This document shows, piece by piece, positions 1 through 10,305 of a stretch of 64,000 bases of DNA. The DNA is taken from NCBI RefSeq assembly GCF_015999245.1, contig NZ_JAEAMR010000018.1, positions 53,752 to 117,751 of the forward strand. Reading direction: 5' to 3'. A program made the position numbers and the translations under genes. The stretch is from Streptomyces sp. AV19. GTDB lineage: Bacteria > Actinomycetota > Actinomycetes > Streptomycetales > Streptomycetaceae. Within the stretch, counting starts at the first letter, position 1. Each line of letters starts with the position of its first letter. The notes beneath the pieces were generated by a model. The model saw nothing but the letters and a program-made list of their open reading frames with translations. It ran no database searches and was not told the origin of the DNA.

Positions 1-55
1 GGGGGGGGGGGGGGGGGTGGGGGGGCGGGGGGGGGCCCCCGGGCCCCCCCCCAGC
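1..55. other. Low-complexity poly-G/C edge
   Basis: The first 17 bases are all G, followed by further G and C runs with no other structure. Such a homopolymer can occur in this kind of GC-rich repeat, but it is also a common assembly or sequencing artefact. Nothing coding is visible. Confidence 0.6.
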
Positions 56-826
56 GGGGGCACCCCCATTTCCCCGTTCCCCCGGGGCACCCCCCGGGGC
101 CTGTACCGCGGCTGCGCCGCGTTGACCGGGGGCTTCGCCCCCTGGGCCCCCGGCACCGCGCTTCGCGCGGTGGTGCGGGGGCTTCGCCCCCTGCACCCCC
201 ACCGGGGCTTCGCCCCTGGCCCCTTTGCGGGGCTGCGCCCCTGCGCCCCGAAGCGCCCTTCGGGCGCTGTCCTCAGACTCCTCGGAGGGGCACCCCCGGA
301 CGGGCTGGAGTGCGCGCCCGCACCGGATATCGCCCGCACGGATATCGCCTGCACCGGATGTCCGGCCCGGGCGCGCACTTCAGCCCGTCCGGACGAGCGG
401 CGGAGCCGCGATACGGGGTCCGGGGCGGAGCCCCGAATCCAGCCGGTCTGGGGGTTGCCTCCCTCCGGGGAGCTTGAGGACAAAGCGGCGCAGCCGCTTT
501 GCGGGGCCCGGGGCGAAGCCCCGGCAGGGGTGCAGGGGGGCGGAGCCCCCGCGACGCGCGGCAAAGCCGCTTTGCGGAGTCCGGGGCGGAGCCCCGAAGC
601 GGGGCGCAGGGGCGCAGCCCCGCAAAGGGGCCAGGGGCGAAGCCCCGGCAGGGGTCCAGGAGGCGGAGCCCCCGGCGGGGGCGCAGGGGGCGAAGCCCCC
701 GCACCCCCGCGCGAAGCGCGGTGCCGGGCCGAGGGGCGCACCCCCGGTCAACGCGGCGAAGCCGCATCGCGGGCCCCGGGGCTTGCCCCGGGAGAAACGG
801 TGAAATGGGGGTGCCCCCTCTGGGGG
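56..826. repeat. GC-rich composite inverted-repeat element, copy A
   Basis: About 770 bp without a credible gene. The two ends are inverted copies of one another: GGGGGCACCCCCATTT from base 56, and the reverse complement of the same string ending near 815, each continuing into a CCGTTtC..CCCGGGGCA-like inner part. The interior is a dense array of short hairpins of the form GGGGCgAAGCCCC. Long open frames exist in all phases because stops are rare, but their predicted proteins are Pro/Gly/Arg/Ala simple sequence. A second shorter copy lies at 19562-19840. Both copies end just after the stop codon of a minus-strand gene, so transcription termination is a plausible job; that is inference. Confidence 0.7.
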
Positions 827-842
827 CGGGCCGGGGGCAAAC

Positions 843-1607
843 TCACCCCACCAGCAACAGCTCCCGCAGCACCCCGTTGAACTCCCCCACCCGCTCCTGA
901 TGCGGCATGTGCGCCGCCCCCGCCACCACCCTCAACTCCGCCCCCGGCGAGAGCTCCGCGCACTCCCGCGAGATCTCCAGCGGAATGTGGCTGAGCTCAC
1001 CGTGCACATAGTGCACCGGTACCCGCAGCTCCGGCAGGCGCGGCCGCGGGTCGTACGTCACGGCCTCCAGGAAGTGAGCGTCGATGTACACCCCGGAGTC
1101 GAGGATCTGACGGACGGTCGAGCGGGCGAGCTCGGCCGGTGCGTCCGGTCCGTACCACTCGGGCACCCATCCCGCGACCGTCCCGGCCCGGTTCGCCGCC
1201 AGGCCGTCGAGCAGCGGCTGCACGGGGAAGCCGAGGGACACCCAGTGCGCCGAGCCGTCCACCGACACCGCCCCGCCGACGAGTTCGGGGTGGCGCAGCG
1301 CCAGTTCGATCGCGAAGGCGGCGCCTATGGAGGAGCCGACGACCACGGGCCGGTCCAGCCCGAGGACCTCGATCAGCCCGACCAGATCGGCGACCACGGT
1401 CGCCATGTCGTTGCCCGGCAAAGGGTGGTCGGAGCGCCCGCACCCCCGCCAGTCGACCGTGACGACCCGGTGGTCGCGGACGAACTCGGGCCGCTGGGCG
1501 TCCCAGACGCGTCCGCTCGTCCCGAAGCCGTGCAGGAACAGCAGGGGCCGTCCCGTGCCTTCGTCCTCGTAGTGGAGCCGGGTGCCGTTGACCTCCGCGT
1601 ACGCCAT
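843..1607 (-). CDS. alpha/beta hydrolase
   Basis: 254 aa, the usual size of a single-domain alpha/beta-fold hydrolase. The N-terminus shows strand-HG oxyanion signature (FLHGFGTSGRVW, about residues 25-36), then DWRGCGRSD, then the nucleophile elbow VGSSIG near residue 93, and a C-terminal AGAAHMPH carrying the probable catalytic His. No signal peptide, so cytoplasmic. The substrate cannot be read from sequence; haloperoxidase-like or 3-oxoadipate enol-lactonase-like members look like this. It is transcribed divergently from the LysR gene, which is the obvious candidate regulator. Start is the ATG at 1607 with a GAAGGG-like ribosome site. Confidence 0.85.
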   Translation of the reverse strand: MAYAEVNGTRLHYEDEGTGRPLLFLHGFGTSGRVWDAQRPEFVRDHRVVTVDWRGCGRSDHPLPGNDMATVVADLVGLIEVLGLDRPVVVGSSIGAAFAIELALRHPELVGGAVSVDGSAHWVSLGFPVQPLLDGLAANRAGTVAGWVPEWYGPDAPAELARSTVRQILDSGVYIDAHFLEAVTYDPRPRLPELRVPVHYVHGELSHIPLEISRECAELSPGAELRVVAGAAHMPHQERVGEFNGVLRELLLVG

Positions 1608-1724
1608 GGAAGTGCCGCCCTTCGCAAAGTGGGAAGTGGGAAGTGAAAGTGATCTGTCGTGCTGACGGGGTCAGTCCATCGCGACCGCCCCCCGTCGGCC
1701 AACGGCCGAACCGCGCCTACACTC

Positions 1725-1739
1725 ATCACCGGAACTGAT
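1725..1739. promoter_or_regulatory. Candidate LysR (T-N11-A) box
   Basis: In the 145-bp divergent gap between the hydrolase and the LysR gene there is an ATC-N9-GAT inverted repeat, the classical LTTR T-N11-A form, ending 13 bp before the LysR ATG. It could serve autoregulation and control of the hydrolase. Short match, so tentative. Confidence 0.4.
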
Positions 1740-1752
1740 CAATGGGGTGGGC

Positions 1753-2658
1753 ATGGAGATCCGGCAGCTGGAGTACTTCCTGACGGTGGCCGAGGAGCTG
1801 CACTTCGGGCGGGCGGCCGAGCGGCTGCACATCGTGCAGTCGGCGGTGAGTCAGCAGGTGCGCCGGCTGGAGCGCGACCTGGGGGTTCCGCTCTTCGAGC
1901 GGACGACCCGCACCGTCTCGCTGACCGAGGGCGGCCGCCGGCTGCTGCCGCACGCCCGTGAGGTGCTGGCGGCGCGGACGCGGGCGCGGGAGGCGGTGGA
2001 GGAGCTGCGCGCCGAGCGGGCGGCCACCCTGCGGCTGGGCACGAGCGCCGGGCTCGGCGCCCGGCTGGAGGACATCCTCACCGAATTCGCCCGCCTCGCC
2101 CCGCGCGCCCAGCTGGAGCTGGTCACGGCCGCGACCGAGGAGCGGCTCAAGCGGGTGCGCAGCGGGGAGCTGGACGCGACGTTGCTGCGCGGCGACCGCG
2201 AGGTGCCGGGTCTGGAGCTGCTCCCCCTGTGGGAGGACGCGCTCATGGTGGCCCTGCCGGCCCGGCACGACCTGGCCGTGCGCGGCACGATCGCCGTGGC
2301 GGACCTGGCGGACCTGCCCCTGCGCCTGTCGGGCCGCGAGCGCAATCCGGCCCTGTACGACCTGGTGATGCGCTCGTGCGAGGAGGCCGGTTTCACCCCG
2401 GTCATCGGTCCGGAATTCACCACCGCCCAGGACACCTTGGCCTCGGTGGGCTACGGAAAACCGTCCTGGACGGTCTTCTACGCGCCCCACGCGGACCAAC
2501 TGCCCGTCCCCGGGGTGGTCTTCCGCCCGTTGCGCGACCCCGCTCCGGTCATGCGGGCCTATCTCGCGGTCCGTCCGGATCCGCCGCGCGCCGAGCTGCG
2601 CGCGCTGATCGAGGCGTGTCACGCCACCGGGGCGGCATCGCTCGCACACCGGTCCTGA
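1753..2658 (+). CDS. LysR-family transcriptional regulator
   Basis: 301 aa, normal for the family. Residues 1-60 are a typical LysR winged HTH (RQLEYFLTVAEELHFGRAA..SAVSQQVRRLERDLGVPLFER), followed by a linker helix and a periplasmic-binding-like effector domain with LRLGTSAGLGA near residue 95. A GTG two codons upstream (1747) is also in frame, but the ATG is the better start. Divergent from an alpha/beta hydrolase and 56 bp ahead of an SGNH hydrolase on the same strand, so it may control either. The effector is unknown. Confidence 0.9.
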   Translation: MEIRQLEYFLTVAEELHFGRAAERLHIVQSAVSQQVRRLERDLGVPLFERTTRTVSLTEGGRRLLPHAREVLAARTRAREAVEELRAERAATLRLGTSAGLGARLEDILTEFARLAPRAQLELVTAATEERLKRVRSGELDATLLRGDREVPGLELLPLWEDALMVALPARHDLAVRGTIAVADLADLPLRLSGRERNPALYDLVMRSCEEAGFTPVIGPEFTTAQDTLASVGYGKPSWTVFYAPHADQLPVPGVVFRPLRDPAPVMRAYLAVRPDPPRAELRALIEACHATGAASLAHRS

Positions 2659-2714
2659 CCTGCCCGGATGTGGTTAGAGTCGGCCGGCACACAGGTTCGA
2701 GGGAAAGGCGTGTC

Positions 2715-3845
2715 GTGGACGGGCAGTGGGTGGCGGGGTTCCGCAGCGCGGTGATCAGTCCGTACGAGGAGATCCGGCTCAACGAGCCGCGCGGTTTCCG
2801 TGACCAGACGGTACGTCAGGTGCTGCGCATGGCGGGCGGGGGCGAGCGCATACGGGTGCGGCTCTCCAACCGCTACGGCCGTGCGCCGCTGACCGTCGGG
2901 GAGGCCCGGGTCGCAGGGCGGGGCGGCCGGGAGGGGACGGCCCTGCGGTTCGGGGGCTCGGGACGGGTGACGGTTCCGCCGGGTGCGGAGGTGGTCAGTG
3001 ATCCGGCCGGCCTGGCCGTGCGGGCGGGCACCGATCTGCTCCTGAGCCTCTACCTGCCGGAGGAGACGGGCCCGGCCACGTACTCGCACATGCCCATGGA
3101 GACGGCGTACGTCGCCGCCGGGAACCGGGCCGGGGCGGCGGAGCTGCCGGGGGCGGAGCGGGTCGAGGCCCGTTTCTACGTGACCGGAGTTGACGTATTC
3201 GTCGCGGAGGCGAAGGCGACGAAGGCGCCGGGGATCGCCGTCGCCTTCGGGGACTCGTGGTTCGAGGGCGTCGGCACGACGGTGGGCGCCAACCGGCGGT
3301 CCGTGGACGCGCTCAACCGCCGGCTGGAGCGCGGCTGGGTCGTCAACCAGGGCATCGCGGGGAACCGGCTGCTGACCGACGAGATCGGCGAGCACGCCCT
3401 GGCGCGCTTCGAGCGGGACGTGGTGTCGGTGCCGGGCGTCACCGACGTCCTGGTGCACTTCGGCATCAACGACCTGGGGCTGCCCGGCATGGCCGGGCTG
3501 CCTCCCGCCTCGGCGGACGACCTGATCGCCGGGTTCACCGAACTGGCGCGCCGCGCCCGCGGGGCCGGACTGAGGATCCACGCGGCGACCATCGGCCCGT
3601 TCGCGGGTGCGATCTACCCGGGCCACGACACCCCCGAGGGGATGGCCGCGCGGCGCCGGGTCAACGAATGGATCCGGGGCAGCGGCACGTTCGACGCGGT
3701 CTTCGACGTCGCGCGCGCCGTGGAGGACCCCGCGCGGCCGGACCACATCCTCCCGGCGTTCGACTCCGGGGACGGCATGCACCTCAACGACGAGGGGGCC
3801 CGGGCGATGGCCGGGTCCGTCGACCTCGGCGCGCTCGGGATCTGA
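2715..3845 (+). CDS. SGNH/GDSL-type hydrolase
   Basis: 376 aa from a GTG with a GGGAAAGG ribosome site; a longer upstream open frame lies inside the LysR gene and is rejected. The first ~165 residues form a beta-rich N-terminal region, as in lipase/acylhydrolase SGNH proteins of actinomycetes. The catalytic domain has block I AFGDSW (nucleophile Ser181), block III GIND (Asn about 252) and block V DGMH (Asp353 and His356). Known members are esterases or carbohydrate deacetylases; which applies here is not visible. There is no clear signal peptide, unlike many secreted relatives. Confidence 0.85.
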   Translation: MDGQWVAGFRSAVISPYEEIRLNEPRGFRDQTVRQVLRMAGGGERIRVRLSNRYGRAPLTVGEARVAGRGGREGTALRFGGSGRVTVPPGAEVVSDPAGLAVRAGTDLLLSLYLPEETGPATYSHMPMETAYVAAGNRAGAAELPGAERVEARFYVTGVDVFVAEAKATKAPGIAVAFGDSWFEGVGTTVGANRRSVDALNRRLERGWVVNQGIAGNRLLTDEIGEHALARFERDVVSVPGVTDVLVHFGINDLGLPGMAGLPPASADDLIAGFTELARRARGAGLRIHAATIGPFAGAIYPGHDTPEGMAARRRVNEWIRGSGTFDAVFDVARAVEDPARPDHILPAFDSGDGMHLNDEGARAMAGSVDLGALGI

Positions 3846-3989
3846 GATCGACGAAGGCCGGCCGCACGCACGCTGGTGCGTTCGACCCCCTCCTTCGTCC
3901 GTGCGAACCACGCGCGACGGCCGGTGCGCCGAGGGCTCAACTCACTACCGTCCGGAGGGTTTTCGACCTTCACGGTGAGGGAGCCCGGC

Positions 3990-5306
3990 GTGCAGTCCGA
4001 TGATTCGCCCGAGAAACGCCCGACGCTCGACCCCTGGCACGGCCACTACGCGGCGCGCGCGGCGGACATGATCGCCAGCGAGGTGCGCGCCCTGTTCGCG
4101 GTGGCGTCCCGGCCGGAGGTCGTCTCGCTGGCCGGCGGCATGCCGAACGTGTCGGCGCTGCCGCTGGACACCGTGAGCGCGGTGATGGCCGACCTGGTGA
4201 CGCGGCAGGGCGCGGTGGCCCTGCAGTACGGGTCGGCACAGGGCGTGGAGTCGCTGCGGGAGAGCGTGTGCGAGGTGATGGCCCTGGAGGGCATCGCCGC
4301 GCGCCCGGACGACGTCGTGGTGACGTCCGGCTCGCAGCAGGCGCTGGACCTGGTGGCGAAGGTGTTCCTCGACCCGGGCGACACGGTGGTCACCGAGGCC
4401 CCCACGTACGTCACGGCGATCAGCACCTTCGCCGCCTATCAGGCGCGCGTCGCGCACGTGCCGATGGACGGGGACGGCGTCGTCCCCGAGGCGCTGGCGG
4501 AGGTCTTCGGCCGGCTGCGGGCCGGGGGCCGCCCGGCGAAGCTGTTCTACACGGTGCCGACGTTCCAGAACCCGGCCGGCGTCACCCTGACCGCCGAGCG
4601 GCGCCACCGGGTGCTGGAGGTGTGCCGGCGGGCGGGGGTGCTGGTGCTGGAGGACAACCCATACGGGCTGCTGCGCTACGACGGCGAGCCGGTGCGGGCG
4701 CTGCGGGCGGACGCCGGGCGGGACCACGAGGTGGTGTACCTGGGGTCGTTCAGCAAGACCTTCGCGCCCGGGCTGCGGGTGGGCTGGGCACTGGCGCCGT
4801 CGGCGGTGCGGGACAAGCTCGTCCTGGCGGCGGAGTCGGCGGTGCTGTCGCAGTCGCCGCTGACGCAGCTGGTGGTGGACCGCTATCTGCGCACGCAGCC
4901 GTGGGGCGATCAGTTGAAGGTCTTCCGGGAGATGTACCGGGAGCGGCGCGACGCGATGCTGCGGGCGCTGGCGGAGCACATGCCGCCGGGGACGACGTGG
5001 ACGGTGCCGGAGGGCGGGTTCTTCGTGTGGGCCACGCTGCCGGAGGGGCTGGACGCGAAGGCGATGCTGCCCCGGGCGGTGTCGGCGCGCGTCGCCTACG
5101 TGCCGGGCACCGGGTTCTTCGCCGACGGCGGCGGCCGCGCGCACATGCGCCTGTCGTTCTGCTACCCGCCCCCGGAGCGGATCGCCGAGGGCGTCCGGCG
5201 GCTCGGCGACGTCGTCGCCGGGGAGATCGCGCTGCGCGGGACCTTCGGCGTCACCGGCGCCGGGGACGGCCGCGGTCCGCAGTCCCCCGGCGCCGAACTG
5301 CCCTGA
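3990..5306 (+). CDS. PLP-dependent aminotransferase (fold type I)
   Basis: 438 aa from a GTG preceded by GGGAG at 7 bp spacing. It has the class I/II aminotransferase layout: SLAGGMPNV near the N-terminus, TSGSQQALDL for PLP phosphate binding, FYTVPTFQNPAG, LVLEDNPYG and the Schiff-base lysine in SFSKTFAPGLRVGW (K256). It most resembles the 2-aminoadipate/valine-pyruvate aminotransferase group (LysN/MocR-domain type), without a DNA-binding domain. It is followed after 26 bp by a D-Ala-D-Ala-ligase-like gene, so the pair may make and ligate an amino acid, possibly a dipeptide; this is inference. Confidence 0.85.
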   Translation: MQSDDSPEKRPTLDPWHGHYAARAADMIASEVRALFAVASRPEVVSLAGGMPNVSALPLDTVSAVMADLVTRQGAVALQYGSAQGVESLRESVCEVMALEGIAARPDDVVVTSGSQQALDLVAKVFLDPGDTVVTEAPTYVTAISTFAAYQARVAHVPMDGDGVVPEALAEVFGRLRAGGRPAKLFYTVPTFQNPAGVTLTAERRHRVLEVCRRAGVLVLEDNPYGLLRYDGEPVRALRADAGRDHEVVYLGSFSKTFAPGLRVGWALAPSAVRDKLVLAAESAVLSQSPLTQLVVDRYLRTQPWGDQLKVFREMYRERRDAMLRALAEHMPPGTTWTVPEGGFFVWATLPEGLDAKAMLPRAVSARVAYVPGTGFFADGGGRAHMRLSFCYPPPERIAEGVRRLGDVVAGEIALRGTFGVTGAGDGRGPQSPGAELP

Positions 5307-5332
5307 CCGGACGCCCCCTTGGAGGGCCTTGG

Positions 5333-6263
5333 ATGAGTGGTCCCACGTCGGTGCTGGTTCTCGCCGGCGGTCTGTCCGCCGAGCGCGAGGTGTCCCTGCG
5401 CTCGGGTTCCCACGTGACCCACGCGCTGCGCGCGGCCGGGGTCGAGGCGCGGCAGCGCGACGCGGACGGCGGTCTGCTGCGCGAACTCGCCGAGGATCCG
5501 CCGGATGTGGTGGTGCCGCTGCTGCACGGGGTCGCCGGGGAGGACGGCACGATCCGTGAGGTGCTGGAGCTGGCGGGCGTCCCGTACGTGGGGGCCGGGC
5601 CCGCCGCCTGCCGGGCGGCGTTCGACAAGCCCACCGCCAAGGCGGTCTTCGCGGACGCCGGATTCGGTGACGCTGCCGCAGCACGCGTTCCACGACCTGG
5701 GCGCCGCGGCCCTGGCCGGACGGGTGGTGGCCCGGCTCGGGCTGCCGCTGTTCGTCAAGCCGCGCGCGGGCGGTTCCGCGCTCGGCGTGGGATTCGTCGA
5801 GACCGCGGAGCGGTTGCCGTCGGCGCTGGTGTCCGCGCTCGGCCACCACCCCGACGTACTGATCGAGCGGTACGTCGGCGGCACCGAAGTCGCCGTCGCG
5901 GTAGCCGAGTTGGACGACGCTCCGGTGGCCCTGCCGCCGGTGGAGATCGAGACGCGGGGGCTGTACGACTACACGGCCCGGTACACCGCCGGGGCGGTCG
6001 CCTTCCACACCCCCGCGCGGCTGCCCGCCCCTCACGCGGACGAGGCCCGGCGGGCGGCCGTGCGCGCCCACCGGGCGCTGGGGCTGCGGCACCTGTCCCG
6101 GACGGACGCCATCGTCACCGCCGACGGCGAGGTGTACGTCCTGGAGACGAATCCGGCGCCGGGCATGACGGCCACCAGCTCGTTCCCGGCCGCGCTGGAG
6201 GCCACGGGGCATGACCTCGGCCGGTTCTTCGCGGCGCTCGCGGCGCGGGCGGGCGGGGTGTGA
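5333..6263 (+). pseudogene. D-alanine--D-alanine ligase-like ATP-grasp protein, frameshifted
   Basis: The start ATG follows a GGAGGG site 26 bp after the aminotransferase. The N-terminal half (LVLAGGLSAEREVSLRSG, LLHGVAGEDGTIRE, GVPYVGAGPAACRAAFDK) and C-terminal half (LPLFVKPRAGGSALGVG, IERYVGGTEVAVAV, YVLETNPAPGM) are typical Ddl, but lie in different frames. One extra G at 5666/5667 breaks the frame; removing it gives AGF-VTLPQHAFHDLG and a protein of about 309 aa, a normal length. Both halves keep strong coding bias, so this is either a sequencing error or a very recent mutation. Likely an accessory ligase coupled to the aminotransferase rather than the essential Ddl; that is inference. 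Confidence 0.8.
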
Positions 6264-6265
6264 GG

Positions 6266-6294
6266 GTGCCGGGCGGGGAGACGGCCTCCGGCAC
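6266..6294. terminator. Probable bidirectional terminator
   Basis: A GTGCCGG / CCGGCAC stem with a 15-base loop lies in the 67-bp gap between the convergent ligase-like and GntP genes. No U-tract, as is usual for Streptomyces. Confidence 0.4.
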
Positions 6295-6330
6295 GGCGTC
6301 GTCGGTGAACTCCCCTTCGGGCAGCCGGTC

Positions 6331-7800
<1,470 letters not shown>

Positions 7801-8421
7801 GGGAACTCCATCGTTCGCACGGGAACCCGCCCTGAAGGAGGCGGGAGAAGGGCCGGAACGCTTCCCGCGACCTCGCCCGCAAGGGCGGTACCGCTCCCCC
7901 TTTGAACGGCTGCACCCGATCAGCCGGTTACGTTGGGCAGGATGTTAGGCACGTGCAGCAAGAGACGCAACGAACATTGCACATGACGCAATCCCCATGG
8001 AGAGCAAGGGAATTGCCGCCACGCCCGCCGCCCGGGCGGGGAGACGGGCGCCTCGGTGGGAACGGGCGCCCGTCCGGGCTCGGCGTCCTCACCGTCACCC
8101 GGGTACGGGGAGGTGGCGGGGCCCCCTCGGGGGTTGGGGGCCCCGCCGTGCGACGTGGCTGCCGGCCGCCCCGCGAGGGGGGCGGCCTGCCGATCGTCCG
8201 GGCATCGACGACGCGCGCCACCGGTTCAGACAGTACGGGCCGGGGCCGAGGCCGCGCGTCGGGCGGCGGACCGGGACCACATCCGGCTGCGGCCCTGGTC
8301 CGCCGGCCCGAGGTAGCTCGTCCTCCGTTTTCCGGGCAGGGAGTGCGGCACGTTTTGCGGGCAGGAGTGCGGCACGGAAATTCGCTGGGGAGCGGCCGTG
8401 CCCTTCCCTAGGATGCCCGGC
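7801..8421. other. Intergenic: gntP promoter region and two strong hairpins
   Basis: About 620 bp without a convincing gene. The part next to gntP holds GCAA and TTGC repeats at 7967-7991, a possible operator. Bases 8115-8147 form a perfect 12-bp stem (GGCGGGGCCCCC and its complement, 9-base loop), and 8164-8187 a 9-bp stem with a 6-base loop. A short stretch before a stop at 8316 (reading ..RRAADRDHIRLRPWSAGPR) has G/C-rich third positions and may be a gene relic, but it is too short to name. Confidence 0.5.
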
Positions 8422-8997
8422 ATGATCTCCGCACCCATGTCCGTCACGGACGCCCTCGACTCCTATGCCCCCGGCGGCGACCGTGAGCGTGCCGACGTCG
8501 GCCGACTGCGCGCCCTGCTCGCGTCGGCCGACGATCCCTGGCACCGTTCCCTGCCCCTGCACGTCACCGCGTCCGCGGTGATCGTCGATCCGGTGGGCGG
8601 GCGGTTCCTGCTGCGGTGGCACGGGCGTCATGGGTCGTGGCTGCTGGTGGGCGGGCACGGCGACCCCGGGGAGAGCGATCCGCTGGGGGTGGCGCTGCGG
8701 GAAGGGCTGGAGGAGACGGGGCTGGACGACCTGGCGCCGTGGCCGCGGGCGCGGCTCGCGCACGTGGTGGTCGTCCCGGTGCCGGCGGCGGGGGACGAGC
8801 CCGCGCACGAGCACGCGGACCTGCGATTCGTCCTGGCGACGGGGAAGCCCGGGGGGATACGGCCGGAGCACCCGGGGGCGGAGCTGCGCTGGCTGGAGCC
8901 GGACGACGCCGTCCGGCTGGCCGCCGAGGAGAATGTGCGCGGGACGCTTTCCCGGGTGCGGCCGCTGCTGAACGACCGCCGGGTCAGCCGGACTTGA
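8422..8997 (+). CDS. Nudix hydrolase
   Basis: 191 aa. A complete Nudix box G-x5-E-x7-REGLEET-GL lies at about residues 80-102 (GGHGDPGESDPLGVALREG then LEETGL), giving Mg-dependent hydrolysis of a nucleoside diphosphate linked to X. The N-terminal 45 residues are an extension often seen in Streptomyces Nudix proteins. Start chosen at ATG 8422 with AGGA eight bases upstream; ATG 8413 is an alternative. Its last 14 bases overlap the convergent EamA gene. The substrate is not predictable. Confidence 0.88.
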   Translation: MISAPMSVTDALDSYAPGGDRERADVGRLRALLASADDPWHRSLPLHVTASAVIVDPVGGRFLLRWHGRHGSWLLVGGHGDPGESDPLGVALREGLEETGLDDLAPWPRARLAHVVVVPVPAAGDEPAHEHADLRFVLATGKPGGIRPEHPGAELRWLEPDDAVRLAAEENVRGTLSRVRPLLNDRRVSRT

Positions 8998-9925
8998 CGG
9001 TTTCGCGCTGCCGCGCCGTCACCTCGGGCGTCGGGCCGGCGACGCGGCGCGGCGGGGTGCGCCGCATGGCGGCGACGGCGACGCCGAGGAGGACGACGAG
9101 TCCGCCGAGCCCCGCCATCGGGGTGGGGACGGCGCCGAAGACGGCCGCGTCCAGCGCGAGCGCCGCTACCGGCACGGCGTAGAGCACGAGCGAACTGGTG
9201 GACGTGGTGGCCGCCTTGAGGACGCGCGACCAGGTGCAGAAGGCCAGCACCGTGCAGCCGAGGCCGAGCCAGCCGACGGCCGTGAGCTGCTGCCAGCCGG
9301 CGTCGGCGGTCTGCCGTGCGGCCCCGGGGGCGAAGAACAGCAGCGGGAGCAGGCCGAAGAGGCTGCCGTAGAAGATGCAGTCCATGCCCGAGTAGCGGCG
9401 CAGCAGCGGCTTCTGGAGGACGAAGGACGTCGCCTGGGCCGCGGCGGCGAGGACGATCATCGCCATGCCGGAGTGCGTTCCGCCGCCTCCGCCGCCGGCG
9501 GTGGCGACGACCAGGGCGCCGCCGAGGGCGATCAGCAGGCCGATGACGCCCCGCGTGCCGGGGCGTTCGCGCAGGACGAGCATGCCGAGCAGGGTGGCGA
9601 AGACGGGCGAGGTGGCGACGAGCATGGCGGCGGTGCCGCCTTCGACATGGCGTTCGCCGGCGTAGAGCAGGAGTTGATAGGCCGTCATGCCGGTGAGGCC
9701 GAAGCCGGCCATGCGTGCCAGGTCGGCGCGGCGCAGCCGGCTGATGCGGCCGGTGAACAGGCAGGGCGAGAGGATCGCCATGGCGCACACGAGCCGCAGG
9801 ACCGCGATGGACGTCGGGGAGTACCCGTCCAGGGCTACGCGGATCGCCGGGAAGGCCGATCCCCAGAGGACCGCCGTCGCGGCCATGAAGGCCCAGGGGG
9901 ACGCCGTTCGGCGCTCGGCAGCCAT
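8984..9925 (-). CDS. EamA/DMT-family transporter
   Basis: 313 aa, ten predicted membrane helices arranged as two EamA repeats (WAFMAATAVLWGSAFPAIRVAL at the start; second repeat starting near GMAMIVLAAAAQATSFV). The family exports amino acids or other small metabolites by drug/metabolite exchange. Start taken at ATG 9925, just before the first helix; the open frame runs on upstream but with low G/C third positions, so it is probably leader. Convergent with the Nudix gene. Confidence 0.85.
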   Translation of the reverse strand: MAAERRTASPWAFMAATAVLWGSAFPAIRVALDGYSPTSIAVLRLVCAMAILSPCLFTGRISRLRRADLARMAGFGLTGMTAYQLLLYAGERHVEGGTAAMLVATSPVFATLLGMLVLRERPGTRGVIGLLIALGGALVVATAGGGGGGTHSGMAMIVLAAAAQATSFVLQKPLLRRYSGMDCIFYGSLFGLLPLLFFAPGAARQTADAGWQQLTAVGWLGLGCTVLAFCTWSRVLKAATTSTSSLVLYAVPVAALALDAAVFGAVPTPMAGLGGLVVLLGVAVAAMRRTPPRRVAGPTPEVTARQRETVKSG

Positions 9926-10305
9926 GGAAGTACACCGCCCATCGGTAGGAGACGTGCAGAGGCGCAGGAGACCCGGTCGTGCGGGTTCTTGGGCCATCGC
10001 CGAAGCTACCGAGGTTCCTTCCATAAGTCGAATAATGTTTTCCATGATAGCCCCAAAGGAACCCTTTGGGGGCCGGTCACGGAAGGGCCGGGGCCGGAGG
10101 CCTCGCGGGCGCCCTCCCCTCCTTCGGGCGCCCGCGATCCCCGTCCCTCTCAACTCCCATGATTCCAGAGAGCGTTCGTTCCGTCACTACATGTAATCGC
10201 GTTTCCCGGGGCGCGGTTGGCGGGCACGCGCCCCGGCGTGCGCCGCCCTGCCCCATCTGGTCAGCTTGAAGGGTGGGTGGAAACCGCCCGGGAGGAGGAG
10301 CCCAC
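9926..10305. other. Divergent intergenic region
   Basis: 380 bp between the EamA transporter and the Vms1-like gene. It includes an unusually AT-rich patch at 10010-10050 (AATAATGTTTT) and CTACATGTAATC near 10190, either of which could be promoter -10 regions. No gene seen. Confidence 0.45.

Noticed and set aside
17..900. Long overlapping open frames in the first 900 bases
   Set aside because: Simple Pro/Gly/Arg/Ala sequence produced by GC-rich hairpin repeats, open in all phases, no ribosome site; explained by repeat element A.
2229..2714. Upstream extension of the SGNH hydrolase frame
   Set aside because: Lies inside the LysR gene with poor codon bias; the GTG at 2715 has the ribosome site.
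7967..7991. GCAA/TTGC repeats upstream of gntP as a fourth ArsR site
   Set aside because: TTGC-N7-GCAA has the wrong spacing and only 4-bp arms compared with the TTGCA-N6-TGCAA set, so it was not added to the regulon.
7928..8221. Possible small Cys-rich protein on the minus strand upstream of gntP
   Set aside because: No ribosome site, low-quality codons in its C-terminal part and it spans the hairpins; not supported.
8236..8316. Coding-like stretch ending ..RRAADRDHIRLRPWSAGPR
   Set aside because: Only about 25 codons with no start, ribosome site or known family; noted in the gap entry, not called as a gene.
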